Positions 1 to 6,878 of a DNA stretch of 15,260 bases are shown here, one piece after another. The DNA comes from Paracoccaceae bacterium (lineage in GTDB: Bacteria; Pseudomonadota; Alphaproteobacteria; Rhodobacterales; Rhodobacteraceae). Both the position numbers and the translations under genes were made by a program. Positions within the stretch are counted from its first letter, which is position 1. Every line of letters starts with the position of its first letter. The stretch is taken from positions 1 through 15,260 of the forward strand of contig JAPOSK010000105.1 of assembly GCA_026709725.1 (NCBI GenBank). Reading direction: 5' to 3'. Under the pieces are notes generated by a model that saw only the letters and a list, made by a program, of their open reading frames with translations, searched no databases and was not told where the DNA came from.

Positions 1-24
1 CCCCCTTCAGTGCCATTCACCCTT

Positions 25-58
25 CAGTGGATTGGGGCGTCTCGCCCCCAATCCACTG
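25..58. repeat. Long hairpin (15-bp inverted repeat, 3-nt loop)
   Basis: The left arm at 25-39 (CAGTGGATTGGGGCG) is the reverse complement of the right arm at 43-58, apart from one extra C bulged in the right arm. The loop is TCT. The 9-base unit CCTTCAGTG occurs at 4-12 and again at 21-29, where it leads into the left arm. Neither strand has a T run after the stem, so this is not a classical intrinsic terminator. It lies downstream of the minus-strand gene ending at 138 and could stop or stabilise that transcript, or be part of an interspersed palindromic repeat or a mobile-element end. The structure is certain; the role is unknown. Confidence 0.6.
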
Positions 59-137
59 ATATGAGCAGGCACCCTTGCCACCCCCTTTTCTCGTATTCAC
101 GCGCCGTCGCAGGCCGCTCCGCCGGGGCCGACGATAT

Positions 138-299
138 CTACGGGACCGAGGAGACCTCCCGGTTCACCAGCACCTTCGCCAGTGTGTCAACCGTACCTTC
201 AAGGCGCGAGACACGATCCGAGATGCTGCGCATGTCACGGTGCGGGCTCCACAGGAAGGCAATGCCCGCGAGCGTGATCCCGTCGGGATTGATCGTCAT
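138..299 (-). CDS. Small protein with short hydrophobic N-terminus and coiled-coil C-terminus (53 aa)
   Basis: The ATG at 299 is preceded by GGAG with a 7-base gap, a proper ribosome binding site. A longer reading in the same frame starts at 416, but its extra residues are Arg/Pro/Ser-rich and unlike protein. Residues 7-17 (GITLAGIAFLW) are hydrophobic. Residues 20-48 are charged and heptad-like (RDMRSISDRVSRLEGTVD), suggesting a coiled coil. The pattern resembles the many small bacterial and phage proteins with one membrane-proximal helix followed by an R-x-x-RLEG coiled coil. The hydrophobic part is short for a full membrane span. Function is unknown. It lies in an accessory zone beside decayed DUF262 genes and reads away from them. 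It could still be a chance frame, but the start signal and residue pattern make a gene likely. Confidence 0.5.
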   Translation of the reverse strand: MTINPDGITLAGIAFLWSPHRDMRSISDRVSRLEGTVDTLAKVLVNREVSSVP

Positions 300-762
300 T
301 GCGGAACTCCGTGTCCTGCCCGCCCGTCGGATAGGGCTCGACAGCCATCCGGCAGATCTTGATGCATGGCAGGGTGTACGGGTGTCATGCGGTGCAGGCA
401 AGGCCAAGACGGTCAACGGGCGTGATCCCCGTATGACGGGCCTGGAAATCTGTCAGTCGCTGATCATGCATGATCTGCCAAAATGACACCGGGCCCCAAT
501 CAGCGATCCGGCGAAGACTCCGTCCCGTCTCCCGAATGTTTTCGCAGCAGCACCGATGGGTGTCGCCGCCCGGGCAGGGGGCGGTGGTCCGCCATCTGTC
601 GATTCCTTGACATGTCCCGCGGTCAAGAGCGCCCTGACCGCATCGGCATCCGGGTGCACTGCGGGGCGCGTTCCAGCGTCCGGTGGTTTCTGACAGACTC
701 CACCCGACACGCCGCACCCGGCGGCTCTGCATTCCCCGACTCAGACCGAGGGTCCCATCTCC
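300..762. other. No recognisable gene (463 bp)
   Basis: Several long open frames cross this stretch on both strands. Their translations are rich in Arg, Pro, Ser, Cys and His with no recognisable motif, as expected of GC-rich non-coding DNA. A minus-strand frame of 513 codons running from 1926 to 385 is open across this stretch and across the DUF262 remnant; its product is not protein-like, so I treat it as a shadow. A TTGACA at 608-613 has no matching -10. The stretch may be decayed remains of the same accessory segment. Confidence 0.4.
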
Positions 763-1008
763 ATGGCCACCCAGACCGATCTTCTCCATCCCCATGACGG
801 CCTGTTTGCCTGGCCGGTCCGTTACGAGATCCCATCCTTCCGGCGGCGTTATGTCTGGCAACAGACAGCCCAGCGGGAGCCATTTCCGGTCTTGCCTTGC
901 TGTCCGGTCGAACAGGTCGTCTGGCCTTGCCCCCTGCCCTCCTGCGTCTGTCCTGTGGAGTTCAGGGTGGACAATTGTGTGCTGATGACAAGATACGAGG
1001 TCGTGTAA
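763..1008 (+). pseudogene. Remnant of a DUF262 (GmrSD-type) gene, N-terminus only
   Basis: The frame opens at ATG 763, with GAGGG about 10 bases upstream. Residues 14-41 carry a DUF262 N-terminal signature: VRYEIPSFRRRYVWQQ followed by AQREPF. It resembles the family pattern RY-x-IP-x-(F/Y)-QR-x-YVW ... QWEPLW. Two usually conserved residues seem changed: Gln of the QR pair is Arg, and Trp of QWEP is Arg; each is one base from the expected codon. After about position 885 the similarity stops and the frame becomes Pro/Cys-rich, ending at TAA 1006-1008. The rest of the gene (family proteins are usually 500-700 residues) is missing, perhaps by internal deletion. DUF262 proteins are nucleotide-dependent components of type IV restriction and related defence systems. 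The family call rests on a short match. Confidence 0.55.
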
Positions 1009-1041
1009 TGACGTGTGCAAACAAGGCAACGAGGCAACCCG

Positions 1042-1674
1042 ATGGATGCTGACGATTACGCTGTGGAAGAGGTTCTGGCCGAGGGCCGACGGTTCATGGT
1101 GCCACTCTACCAGCGCCAGTATCAATGGCACGACACGCAACTCATCCCGTTCTGGGAGGATGTCGAGGCCAAGGCTGTTGAAGTTCTGGAGGGCGAGAGC
1201 AGGTTTCAGCACTATATGGGCGCCCTGATCCTTTCGCCCATTGGCAAGACGGCCCAGATTGGCATCACGCCACGGGTGCAGGTCGTTGACGGCCAGCAGC
1301 GGCTGACCACCTTCCAACTCTTCCTTACAGCCCTGCGCGAGGTGGCACGCAAGCATGCGCACGGCGACGTGATCGGGAATGTTCAAGACGATCTGTTCAA
1401 CAAGTTGAAGGCGAAAGATGTCGACAGGCGTGCCGAGCTCAAGTTGATGCCAACGCCTTCGGATCAGGAGGTTCTCCACACCCTCATCAAGGGACAGTAC
1501 GATACGATCAGAACCCGGTATGCCAAGGTCTGCTGGGGCGGTCGCGTTCCCAAGACAGGGTTCGACAGTCTTGCGGGTGATGGTGCCAGGATCATCAAGC
1601 AGGGTCCGGAAATCGTGCACCGGTGTGCCATCCACGGCGCACGTGCGGGCGGCCTTGGCCCCGGCACTCCCTGA
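1042..1674 (+). pseudogene. Truncated DUF262 (GmrSD-type) gene, N-terminal domain only
   Basis: ATG 1042 has GAGG 7 bases upstream; an in-frame GTG at 1015 is less likely. The 210-residue product has the DUF262 hallmarks: VPLYQRQYQW at 20-29, FWEDVEAKA at 38-46, HYMGALILSP at 57-66 and VVDGQQRLTTFQLF at 81-94. The DGQQR-type motif belongs to the nucleotide-binding, ParB-like fold of GmrS. Residues up to about 178 still look family-like. After that the sequence turns Gly/Ala/Arg-rich and stops at 1672-1674. The C-terminal half, including any DUF1524 HNH nuclease domain, is absent, and I found none downstream. The gene is therefore cut short, either by deletion or by joining to unrelated DNA. 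Full-length relatives act in modified-DNA restriction and anti-phage defence. It starts 33 bases after the end of another DUF262 remnant, so the two were probably a tandem pair. Confidence 0.75.
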
Positions 1675-2037
1675 TCGTGCGGCGGGTGCGACAACCGGGG
1701 AGCGGCCATCCTGTTCCCCCCCCCGCCATCCAGAGGAGGGGCCAGCCGCTGGCGCATGCACCATTCCACAGTGCAGGCCGACCAGCATGCAGAGGACAAC
1801 AGGGCGTGCACCCGGATCTCCATGAGATGGGTGAAACCTGTGCACAGCAAGTCCCGGGATTGCGTGGAAGAGGAGGTGACCCTGCCCGGTGTTGTCTTTC
1901 ACAATGCAATGACTGACAATTCCCACACGATCCCGGCAGTCCAGGACAGGGAATCCTGCATCCTTTCAGCGGGATGTCGCAATGCACCCCGCTCCCTCTC
2001 CCGGGCATTTGACTTCCTTCATGTTGCATTGATAGGG
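1675..2037. other. No recognisable gene (363 bp), contains a nine-C tract
   Basis: Open frames here give compositionally poor translations without motifs. A run of nine C lies at 1716-1724. No continuation of the DUF262 gene was recognised in any frame. Probably degraded sequence between the accessory zone and cfa. Confidence 0.4.
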
Positions 2038-2066
2038 TTGGACTGGTTGAATGACTGTGCTAGATT
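2038..2066 (+). promoter_or_regulatory. Candidate sigma-70-type promoter of cfa
   Basis: TTGGAC at 2038-2043 and TAGATT at 2061-2066 are separated by exactly 17 bases. The -10 is preceded directly by TGC, giving an extended -10 pattern. The predicted start near 2073 would leave an untranslated leader of about 100 bases before cfa. The -35 match is partial, so this is a prediction from spacing and the -10 only. Confidence 0.45.
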
Positions 2067-2171
2067 GTGCGCGTCATTGCGGCATGCCATTCCAGGACAA
2101 TCTCGACAGATGACCACGCATATTTATTGAGTATCGATGCCTGATGAGAGTTGGCGAGGAGCGATAGGCGG

Positions 2172-3365
2172 ATGTGGCTGAACATCTTCCAGCGCATGCT
2201 CACCCGGTTTATACAAACCGGTTCCTTCGAGGTCCGTTTGCCGAATGGGTCCCTGATCAGTGTGGGTGACGCCACCGTCGAGCCGGTTCGAATAACACTC
2301 ACTGATGCAGGCGTTCTGCGGCGTCTGTGCCTGAATCCGGAACTGGCGCTTGGTGAGGCCTATATGGATGGCCAGCTCATTATTGAGAACGACGACCTGG
2401 AGTCCATGCTTGCAGTCCTCATCGCCAATCTCAAATCCGGCCGAAAGCAGCCCATCCTGTATCTTCATTCGGCAACACGCACAGCCCTGCGCCGATTGGC
2501 TCAACACAATCCGGCCCGCCGGTCCCGATCAAATGTCGAACACCATTATGACCTGACAGACGAGTTGTATGAATTGTTTCTTGACGCAGACCTTCAGTAC
2601 TCCTGCGGCTATTTCCCGACAGGTCAGGAATCGCTTGATGAGGCCCAGCGGCAAAAAAAATCTCACATCATGCGTAAACTCTGCCTCAGGCCGGGGCTTC
2701 GGATCCTTGATATCGGAAGCGGCTGGGGTGGTTTGGGGATCAGCCTGGCGAAGGAGCATGATTGCTCGGTCTTCGGGGTCACACTGTCAGCCAACCAGCG
2801 CGCGAAATCCAACCAGCGCGCGGCGGCGGCGGGTGTTGCAGACCGGGTCTCATTCAACCTTCTGGACTACCGGGCAATCAATGACAAATTTGATCGAATC
2901 GTTTCGGTGGGGATGTTCGAGCATGTCGGCGTGCCCCACTATCAGCAGTTTTTTCAAACGCTCCAGAATCTGCTCAAGGATGATGGCGTGGCACTCCTGC
3001 ACACGATCGGACGCTCCGGTACTCCCGGCACAACCAATCCGTGGATAACCAAATATATCTTCCCCGGCGGCTATGTCCCCGCTCTGTCCGAGATCATGAC
3101 AGTGGTTGAACAGGTGGGGCTGGTTGTCTCGGACATTGAAATCTGGCGTCTCCACTACGCGCAAACCCTGCAGCATTGGCAGCGACGCTTTCGGGACAAC
3201 ATCGATCGGATCTGTGCACTCTATGATGAACGATTCTGTCGCATGTGGCACTACTACCTCGTCGCCAGCGAGATGTCATTTCGCCATAATGATCAGGTGG
3301 TCTTCCAGATCCAGCTCACCAAATCCAATATCACAACCCCCCTGACCCGGAACTACATGTACTGA
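2172..3365 (+). CDS. cfa: Cyclopropane-fatty-acyl-phospholipid synthase
   Basis: Transfers a methylene group from S-adenosylmethionine to double bonds of unsaturated acyl chains in membrane phospholipids, acting at the inner face of the cytoplasmic membrane. The 397 residues match the usual length. Residues 1-115 form the lipid-binding N-terminal part. HHYDLTDELYELFLD at 124-138 and QYSCGYF at 142-148 follow; the Cys matches the conserved active-site Cys. The SAM motif LDIGSGWGGLG is at 179-189, MFEHVG at 248-253 (bicarbonate-binding Glu) and LLHTIG at 275-280 (conserved His). ATG 2172 is chosen over an in-frame TTG at 2151 because AGGAG at 2157-2161 falls inside the longer version and suits the ATG. 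It stands alone, with its own candidate promoter, and converges on the minus-strand operon. All catalytic residues are present, so it should be active. Confidence 0.95.
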   Translation: MWLNIFQRMLTRFIQTGSFEVRLPNGSLISVGDATVEPVRITLTDAGVLRRLCLNPELALGEAYMDGQLIIENDDLESMLAVLIANLKSGRKQPILYLHSATRTALRRLAQHNPARRSRSNVEHHYDLTDELYELFLDADLQYSCGYFPTGQESLDEAQRQKKSHIMRKLCLRPGLRILDIGSGWGGLGISLAKEHDCSVFGVTLSANQRAKSNQRAAAAGVADRVSFNLLDYRAINDKFDRIVSVGMFEHVGVPHYQQFFQTLQNLLKDDGVALLHTIGRSGTPGTTNPWITKYIFPGGYVPALSEIMTVVEQVGLVVSDIEIWRLHYAQTLQHWQRRFRDNIDRICALYDERFCRMWHYYLVASEMSFRHNDQVVFQIQLTKSNITTPLTRNYMY

Positions 3366-3385
3366 CCCGGTGGATCTGTTGCGTT

Positions 3386-3405
3386 CGGAGCTCCGGGCAT
3401 GCCCG
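3386..3405. terminator. Two overlapping palindromes between convergent genes
   Basis: CGGAGCTCCG (3386-3395) and CGGGCATGCCCG (3394-3405) are perfect palindromes sharing two bases. They lie in the 57-bp gap between the convergent ends of cfa and the hydroxyacid dehydrogenase gene. The stems have almost no loop and no T tract follows on either strand, so a bidirectional terminator is only a positional guess. Confidence 0.3.
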
Positions 3406-3422
3406 CATGGACGGCTGGAGTC

Positions 3423-4388
3423 TCAGCATACAATGTTCGGCGGTGTCCTGCCGGCAAAGAATTCGATCAGATTGGTGACAGCCATCTGACCCATCTCTTC
3501 CCGGACCCTGAGAACCGATGTCCCAAGATGAGGAAGCAGGACAACATTCTCAAGGGTTTTGAGCGCGTCAGGGACATGCGGCTCAAACTCGTAGACATCA
3601 AGACCGGCCCCGGCGATGCCCCCCTGCAGCAAGGCAGCAATCAGGGCTGATTCATCAACAATCTCGCCTCGTGACACATTGATCAGGATACCATCAGATC
3701 GCATTGACGACAGCACCTCGGCATTGATCATGTGATGGGTGGCAGGATTGCTGGCCAGAGCGATGACAACAAAGTCGGAAATTGCACAGACCTCACCGAC
3801 AGTTCCCAATCGGGTGGCCGGCACAGTGCAACCCTTCAGGTGCGAGCGGTTGAAATACACAACGCGCGTGTTGAAACCGTAAGCGCAGCGGTGGGCGATG
3901 GCCTGTCCAATGCGTCCCATGCCAATGATGCCAACAGTGCTGCCCGTGACCTGCTGTCCAAGCATCTGGGTTGGCTGCCAGCCCTCCCAGCCACCACTGC
4001 GGACCAATCGATCGCCCTCAGCAGTGCGCCGGGCAGTCATCAGGAGCAGGGCGAGGGCAATATCGGCCGTGGCGTCCGTGACAGCACCGGGAGTATTGGT
4101 GACAGAGATGCCATGCTCACTGGCAGCAGCAACATCAATGTGATTGTAGCCAACACCAAAATTGGCGAGGATCCGGCATCGGGAATCACTGATTGCCTGA
4201 AACGCGGCAGCGTCATAGGCATCACCGAGCGTCGGCAGGACGCCATCATAGTCTGCAAGGCTGGCACTGGCCTCCGCCCGGCTCATGGGCTGCTCACCCC
4301 GTCCATGGATGACAAAATGCTCCTGCGCCCGCGCCAGACCAGCATCCGGCAATTGGCGACTGATGAGAATATCAGGACGGGTTTCCAT
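3423..4388 (-). CDS. D-2-hydroxyacid dehydrogenase (glyoxylate/hydroxypyruvate reductase-like)
   Basis: An NAD(P)-dependent reductase of 2-oxo acids in the cytoplasm; glyoxylate or hydroxypyruvate is the most likely substrate, but the sequence does not settle this. The 321 residues are a usual length. The substrate-domain motif NFGVGYNHIDV is at 76-86. The Rossmann motif GIIGMGRIGQ is at 153-162. The catalytic triad is visible: Arg240 in NVSRGEIVDE, Glu in YEFEP (266-270) and His287 in LLPHLGTS. After the second strand the sequence is YFNRSHL (178-184); the Arg-Ser there suits NADPH rather than NADH. ATG 4388 overlaps the stop of the upstream tRNA-binding gene as TGATG, so translation is probably coupled. 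A reading extended to 4487 has a Cys/Pro-rich head and lies inside the upstream gene, so I reject it. Last gene of the operon. Confidence 0.9.
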   Translation of the reverse strand: METRPDILISRQLPDAGLARAQEHFVIHGRGEQPMSRAEASASLADYDGVLPTLGDAYDAAAFQAISDSRCRILANFGVGYNHIDVAAASEHGISVTNTPGAVTDATADIALALLLMTARRTAEGDRLVRSGGWEGWQPTQMLGQQVTGSTVGIIGMGRIGQAIAHRCAYGFNTRVVYFNRSHLKGCTVPATRLGTVGEVCAISDFVVIALASNPATHHMINAEVLSSMRSDGILINVSRGEIVDESALIAALLQGGIAGAGLDVYEFEPHVPDALKTLENVVLLPHLGTSVLRVREEMGQMAVTNLIEFFAGRTPPNIVC

Positions 4389-4738
4389 CAGTGCATTCGT
4401 CCACCAATCGGGACATCCTGATCGGGCCGGATCAATACCACATCCCCATTGACATCGGGGAGCCCGAGGACAAGGATTTCCGAGCATACCTTGCCAATCT
4501 GGCGCGGTGGCAGATTGACCACTGCCAGGATTTGCCGCCCCACAAGGTTTTCAGGCTCATAGTGACGGGTAATCTGGGCCGAACTCTTTTTGATGCCGAT
4601 GGGTGCTCCGAAGTCGACCCAGAGTCTGATTGCCGGCACCCGGGCTTCGGGATAGTCTTCGGCCCTGGTCACAGTCCCAACCCGGATATCAACCTTCATA
4701 AAATCATCGAATGCAATGGATTCATTCACGTCTGCCAA
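4388..4738 (-). CDS. csaA: CsaA-like tRNA-binding domain protein
   Basis: A small single-domain OB-fold protein of the EMAP/Arc1p type. Bacillus CsaA has been described as a tRNA-binding, chaperone-like protein; the role in this organism is not known. Family motifs cover nearly the full length: DDFMKVDIRVGTV, EARVPAIRLWVDFG, IGIKKSSAQIT, AVVNLPPRQIG and the end GDVVLIRPDQDVPIGG. The start is uncertain and lies inside the end of proC. TTG 4738 is 8 bases after AGGAG and gives 116 residues. GTG 4729 would give 113 and GTG 4747 would give 119, but the latter overlaps the ribosome binding site. The gene overlaps proC upstream and touches the dehydrogenase downstream, so all three are probably translated as a coupled unit. 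Confidence 0.85.
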   Translation of the reverse strand: MADVNESIAFDDFMKVDIRVGTVTRAEDYPEARVPAIRLWVDFGAPIGIKKSSAQITRHYEPENLVGRQILAVVNLPPRQIGKVCSEILVLGLPDVNGDVVLIRPDQDVPIGGRMH

Positions 4739-5528
4739 GTTCCTCACTCCTGCTGATTGCGGCCATGACTGTTCGTTTCACAAGGGGTTGCAGTCCGGTA
4801 TCCGGGTCCATGAGATGTCGCAATGCGGCCTCGGTTGTCCCTCTTGGAGATGTCACATTCCGGCGCAATTCTTCCGGTGTCTCTGATGCACACCGTGCCA
4901 ATTGCCCCGCACCGGCAACAGTCTCGACTGCCAGGGACATGGCAATGTCAGCCGCCAGACCTGAGTCTTCAGCAGCTCTGGCCAATGTTTCAATCAGGTA
5001 AAACACATAAGCCGGGCCTGATCCGGATACGCCGGTCACACAATCGATATCCGCTTCACGTGTCAACAGCACCGTCTGACCAACAGCCCCCAACAGCTCC
5101 GCAGCCAGTGAGAGATGATTTTCCCGCGCAGCGGCATTGCCGACATAGGCCGAGATTCCGCAGCCAATCGCAGCGGGTGTATTGGGCATCGCCCGGACCA
5201 CTGGCGTCTCGGCTCCAAAGACCTCCGCAAGATGGCCCAGGGTGATGCCGGCTGCGATTGAGAGAATAACCGTATCGGGACCCCGAAGCGACCGAACAGT
5301 CTCCAGGGCCTCGGCCATCATCTGTGGCTTGATGGCAAGGACGCAGATATCAACGGACATCCCCTCAAGTGGCTGATTGACCCCGACGCCACTTTCCAGA
5401 AGCCAGACTGATGGCTGCGGCTCAGTGACAAAGGCACGGTCTGGCGGGAGCCCTCCGGCAAGCCAGCCCCGCAGCAGGGCCGATCCCATCTTCCCGCAAC
5501 CAAGCAGCAGGAGTCCCTCTATTTCCAT
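4722..5528 (-). CDS. proC: Pyrroline-5-carboxylate reductase
   Basis: Last step of proline synthesis: reduces 1-pyrroline-5-carboxylate to proline with NAD(P)H in the cytoplasm. The 268 residues match the family. The dinucleotide-binding motif GCGKMGSALL is at 10-19, AIKPQ at 65-69, MPNTPA at 114-119, VTGVSGSGPAY at 164-174 and the C-terminal signature NVTSPRGTTEAAL at 224-236. The signature usually reads SPGGTT; Arg in the first Gly position is a mild variation. ATG 5528 has GGAGG about 7 bases upstream. It follows ybjN after 30 bases and overlaps the tRNA-binding gene by 17 bases with the chosen start there. Confidence 0.95.
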   Translation of the reverse strand: MEIEGLLLLGCGKMGSALLRGWLAGGLPPDRAFVTEPQPSVWLLESGVGVNQPLEGMSVDICVLAIKPQMMAEALETVRSLRGPDTVILSIAAGITLGHLAEVFGAETPVVRAMPNTPAAIGCGISAYVGNAAARENHLSLAAELLGAVGQTVLLTREADIDCVTGVSGSGPAYVFYLIETLARAAEDSGLAADIAMSLAVETVAGAGQLARCASETPEELRRNVTSPRGTTEAALRHLMDPDTGLQPLVKRTVMAAISRSEELGRRE

Positions 5529-5558
5529 CAGGCCCCTCCGAACCTCATCCAGCCCTGG

Positions 5559-6062
5559 TCAGGCCCGACCGGCAACCTCCACAAGAGCGATTCCGACCGC
5601 CTCCTCAGGTCGGGAATGGCCGACATTGACCATGTCGAAGGCCGGATAGCAGAGATCACAAAACTCTGTCACGTCATGCAGGACTGCACACGACACCGCT
5701 CCAGTATCGGGTTGATCCACTGAAATCGCAAGGAGTTTGCGGTAGGTGACAATCCCGGCATCGAAATCCAGTGTCAAGCCACCGGAATCCGAAGCAAGAT
5801 TGAGGAGATTCAGGGTTCGATAGATATCAAGTTCATGACATGCCTCCAATACAACCGGAAAACTGCAGAGTATCAGCAGCGATGCGTCCTCAATTGACCA
5901 CATCAGAACAACCGTGAATGTTCGCCATTGCCCCTGCACGGTGACCACAAGGCTCTCGTCGTCAAGCCAATCGTGGTTCCAGTGCTGCCAGCCTGCGTAT
6001 TTCTCAATCGTCAGAAGCGGGTTGCCCCCACTTCGCAATCGGGAATCCCCGAAACTGTCCAT
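5559..6062 (-). CDS. YbjN domain-containing protein
   Basis: The 167 residues fit the YbjN family, whose fold resembles type III secretion chaperones and whose biochemical role is unsettled. Visible features are the start of the domain (NPLLTIEKYAGW at 14-25), a strand-rich middle (LVVTVQGQWRTFTVVLMW), then ELDIYRTLNLLNLASDSGGLT-type helix and strand, and LTLDFDAGIVTYRKLLAI. No signal peptide or membrane span is seen, so it is probably cytoplasmic. ATG 6062 follows AGGACGG at 5 bases. It heads the proC operon. A YbjN-family gene next to proC is a familiar alphaproteobacterial arrangement, which supports the call. Confidence 0.82.
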   Translation of the reverse strand: MDSFGDSRLRSGGNPLLTIEKYAGWQHWNHDWLDDESLVVTVQGQWRTFTVVLMWSIEDASLLILCSFPVVLEACHELDIYRTLNLLNLASDSGGLTLDFDAGIVTYRKLLAISVDQPDTGAVSCAVLHDVTEFCDLCYPAFDMVNVGHSRPEEAVGIALVEVAGRA

Positions 6063-6165
6063 GATATCCGTCCTGATTCTCTGCCTGCCTGCCAGGGTCC
6101 CTTTTGGGACTCATTATTGCACCACACCGGGTGCTTGTCGTGTTCCAATGCTCCCAAAAATTCCC

Positions 6166-6195
6166 AATGTAAAGTCTTTTTTGAGGCCCGGTCAA
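6166..6195 (-). promoter_or_regulatory. Candidate promoter of the ybjN-proC operon
   Basis: On the minus strand TTGACC (6195-6190) is followed 18 bases later by TACATT (6171-6166), with an A6 run in the spacer. It faces the YbjN gene, leaving a leader of about 97 bases. Five of six -35 bases and four of six -10 bases match consensus. Confidence 0.5.
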
Positions 6196-6878
6196 AACCT
6201 GCACAAGGAACCCTGGGCAAGTCCGCAGAGCAGTCCACACTTGCGGGCGCCCCCGCACAGCATCGCATTGATACCGCCGGGACCCTGCCCGGACCCGAAG
6301 GGATCGCGCGGACATCCACTTTCCTGACACGCGCATCATCCGCGCCCGGTGATCATTGGGGTTGGGGACGCTCTCAACCTCCGCGATCCATCAGACACCA
6401 AAGCACGGCCCGCGGCTCACTCTTGCAGGGATCAGGATCAATGGGCCTGTCCGCCCGTGCCGCAATCGCCGGATTCACCCACCGTCCCTGCACGGGGGAG
6501 ACGAGGATCGGGGAGGCAGGCACAGCGCAATGCGGACGCGGGACCGGTAAACTGGCGGTTGAGGGCAGAGGATATGCGGACGAAGCTCAGGTGCCTTTGC
6601 CTGTCAATTCAATGATGATGGGATCGCAGGACCGGATTGACCTCGCCGGGCAGGGCTCAAGGGGCAATGTATGCATCAAAACCCGCGCCATTTTCTCCCT
6701 CTGTCAATGCGGACAGCATCGACGGATCCCGGCCCGAACTCCAGGGCAGCCCCGGGGGGCGATGGTCCTGATGGTGCCTGCGTGATTCATCGGGCCCGAC
6801 CGACAGGGCTGTCGCTGCGGTGGCTGGGATGATGCAGCCCGGCCCGGTGCTCGTGATTCGTCAGAACAAAGGCCGAAA
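6196..6878. other. No recognisable gene (683 bp)
   Basis: A 285-codon plus-strand frame (5928-6785) crosses this stretch, but it overlaps the YbjN gene on the other strand and its product is Pro/Arg/Gly/Ser-rich without motifs. I saw no decayed family motif in either strand. A short dyad, CGACA-GGGC-TGTCG at 6801-6814, lies just past the end of the ankyrin gene and could help end its transcript, though no T run follows. Confidence 0.4.

Noticed and set aside
385..1926. 513-codon open frame on the minus strand
   Set aside because: Its translation has no domain, is rich in Arg, Gly, His and Cys, and runs antisense to the DUF262 remnant that has clear family motifs. A chance frame in GC-rich DNA.
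1..2150. Insertion sequence or integrase around the DUF262 remnants
   Set aside because: I saw no transposase or integrase motif, no tRNA attachment site, and no matching terminal repeats on both sides.
5928..6785. 285-codon open frame on the plus strand
   Set aside because: Starts inside the YbjN gene on the opposite strand; the product is Pro/Gly/Ser-rich with no motif or ribosome binding site.
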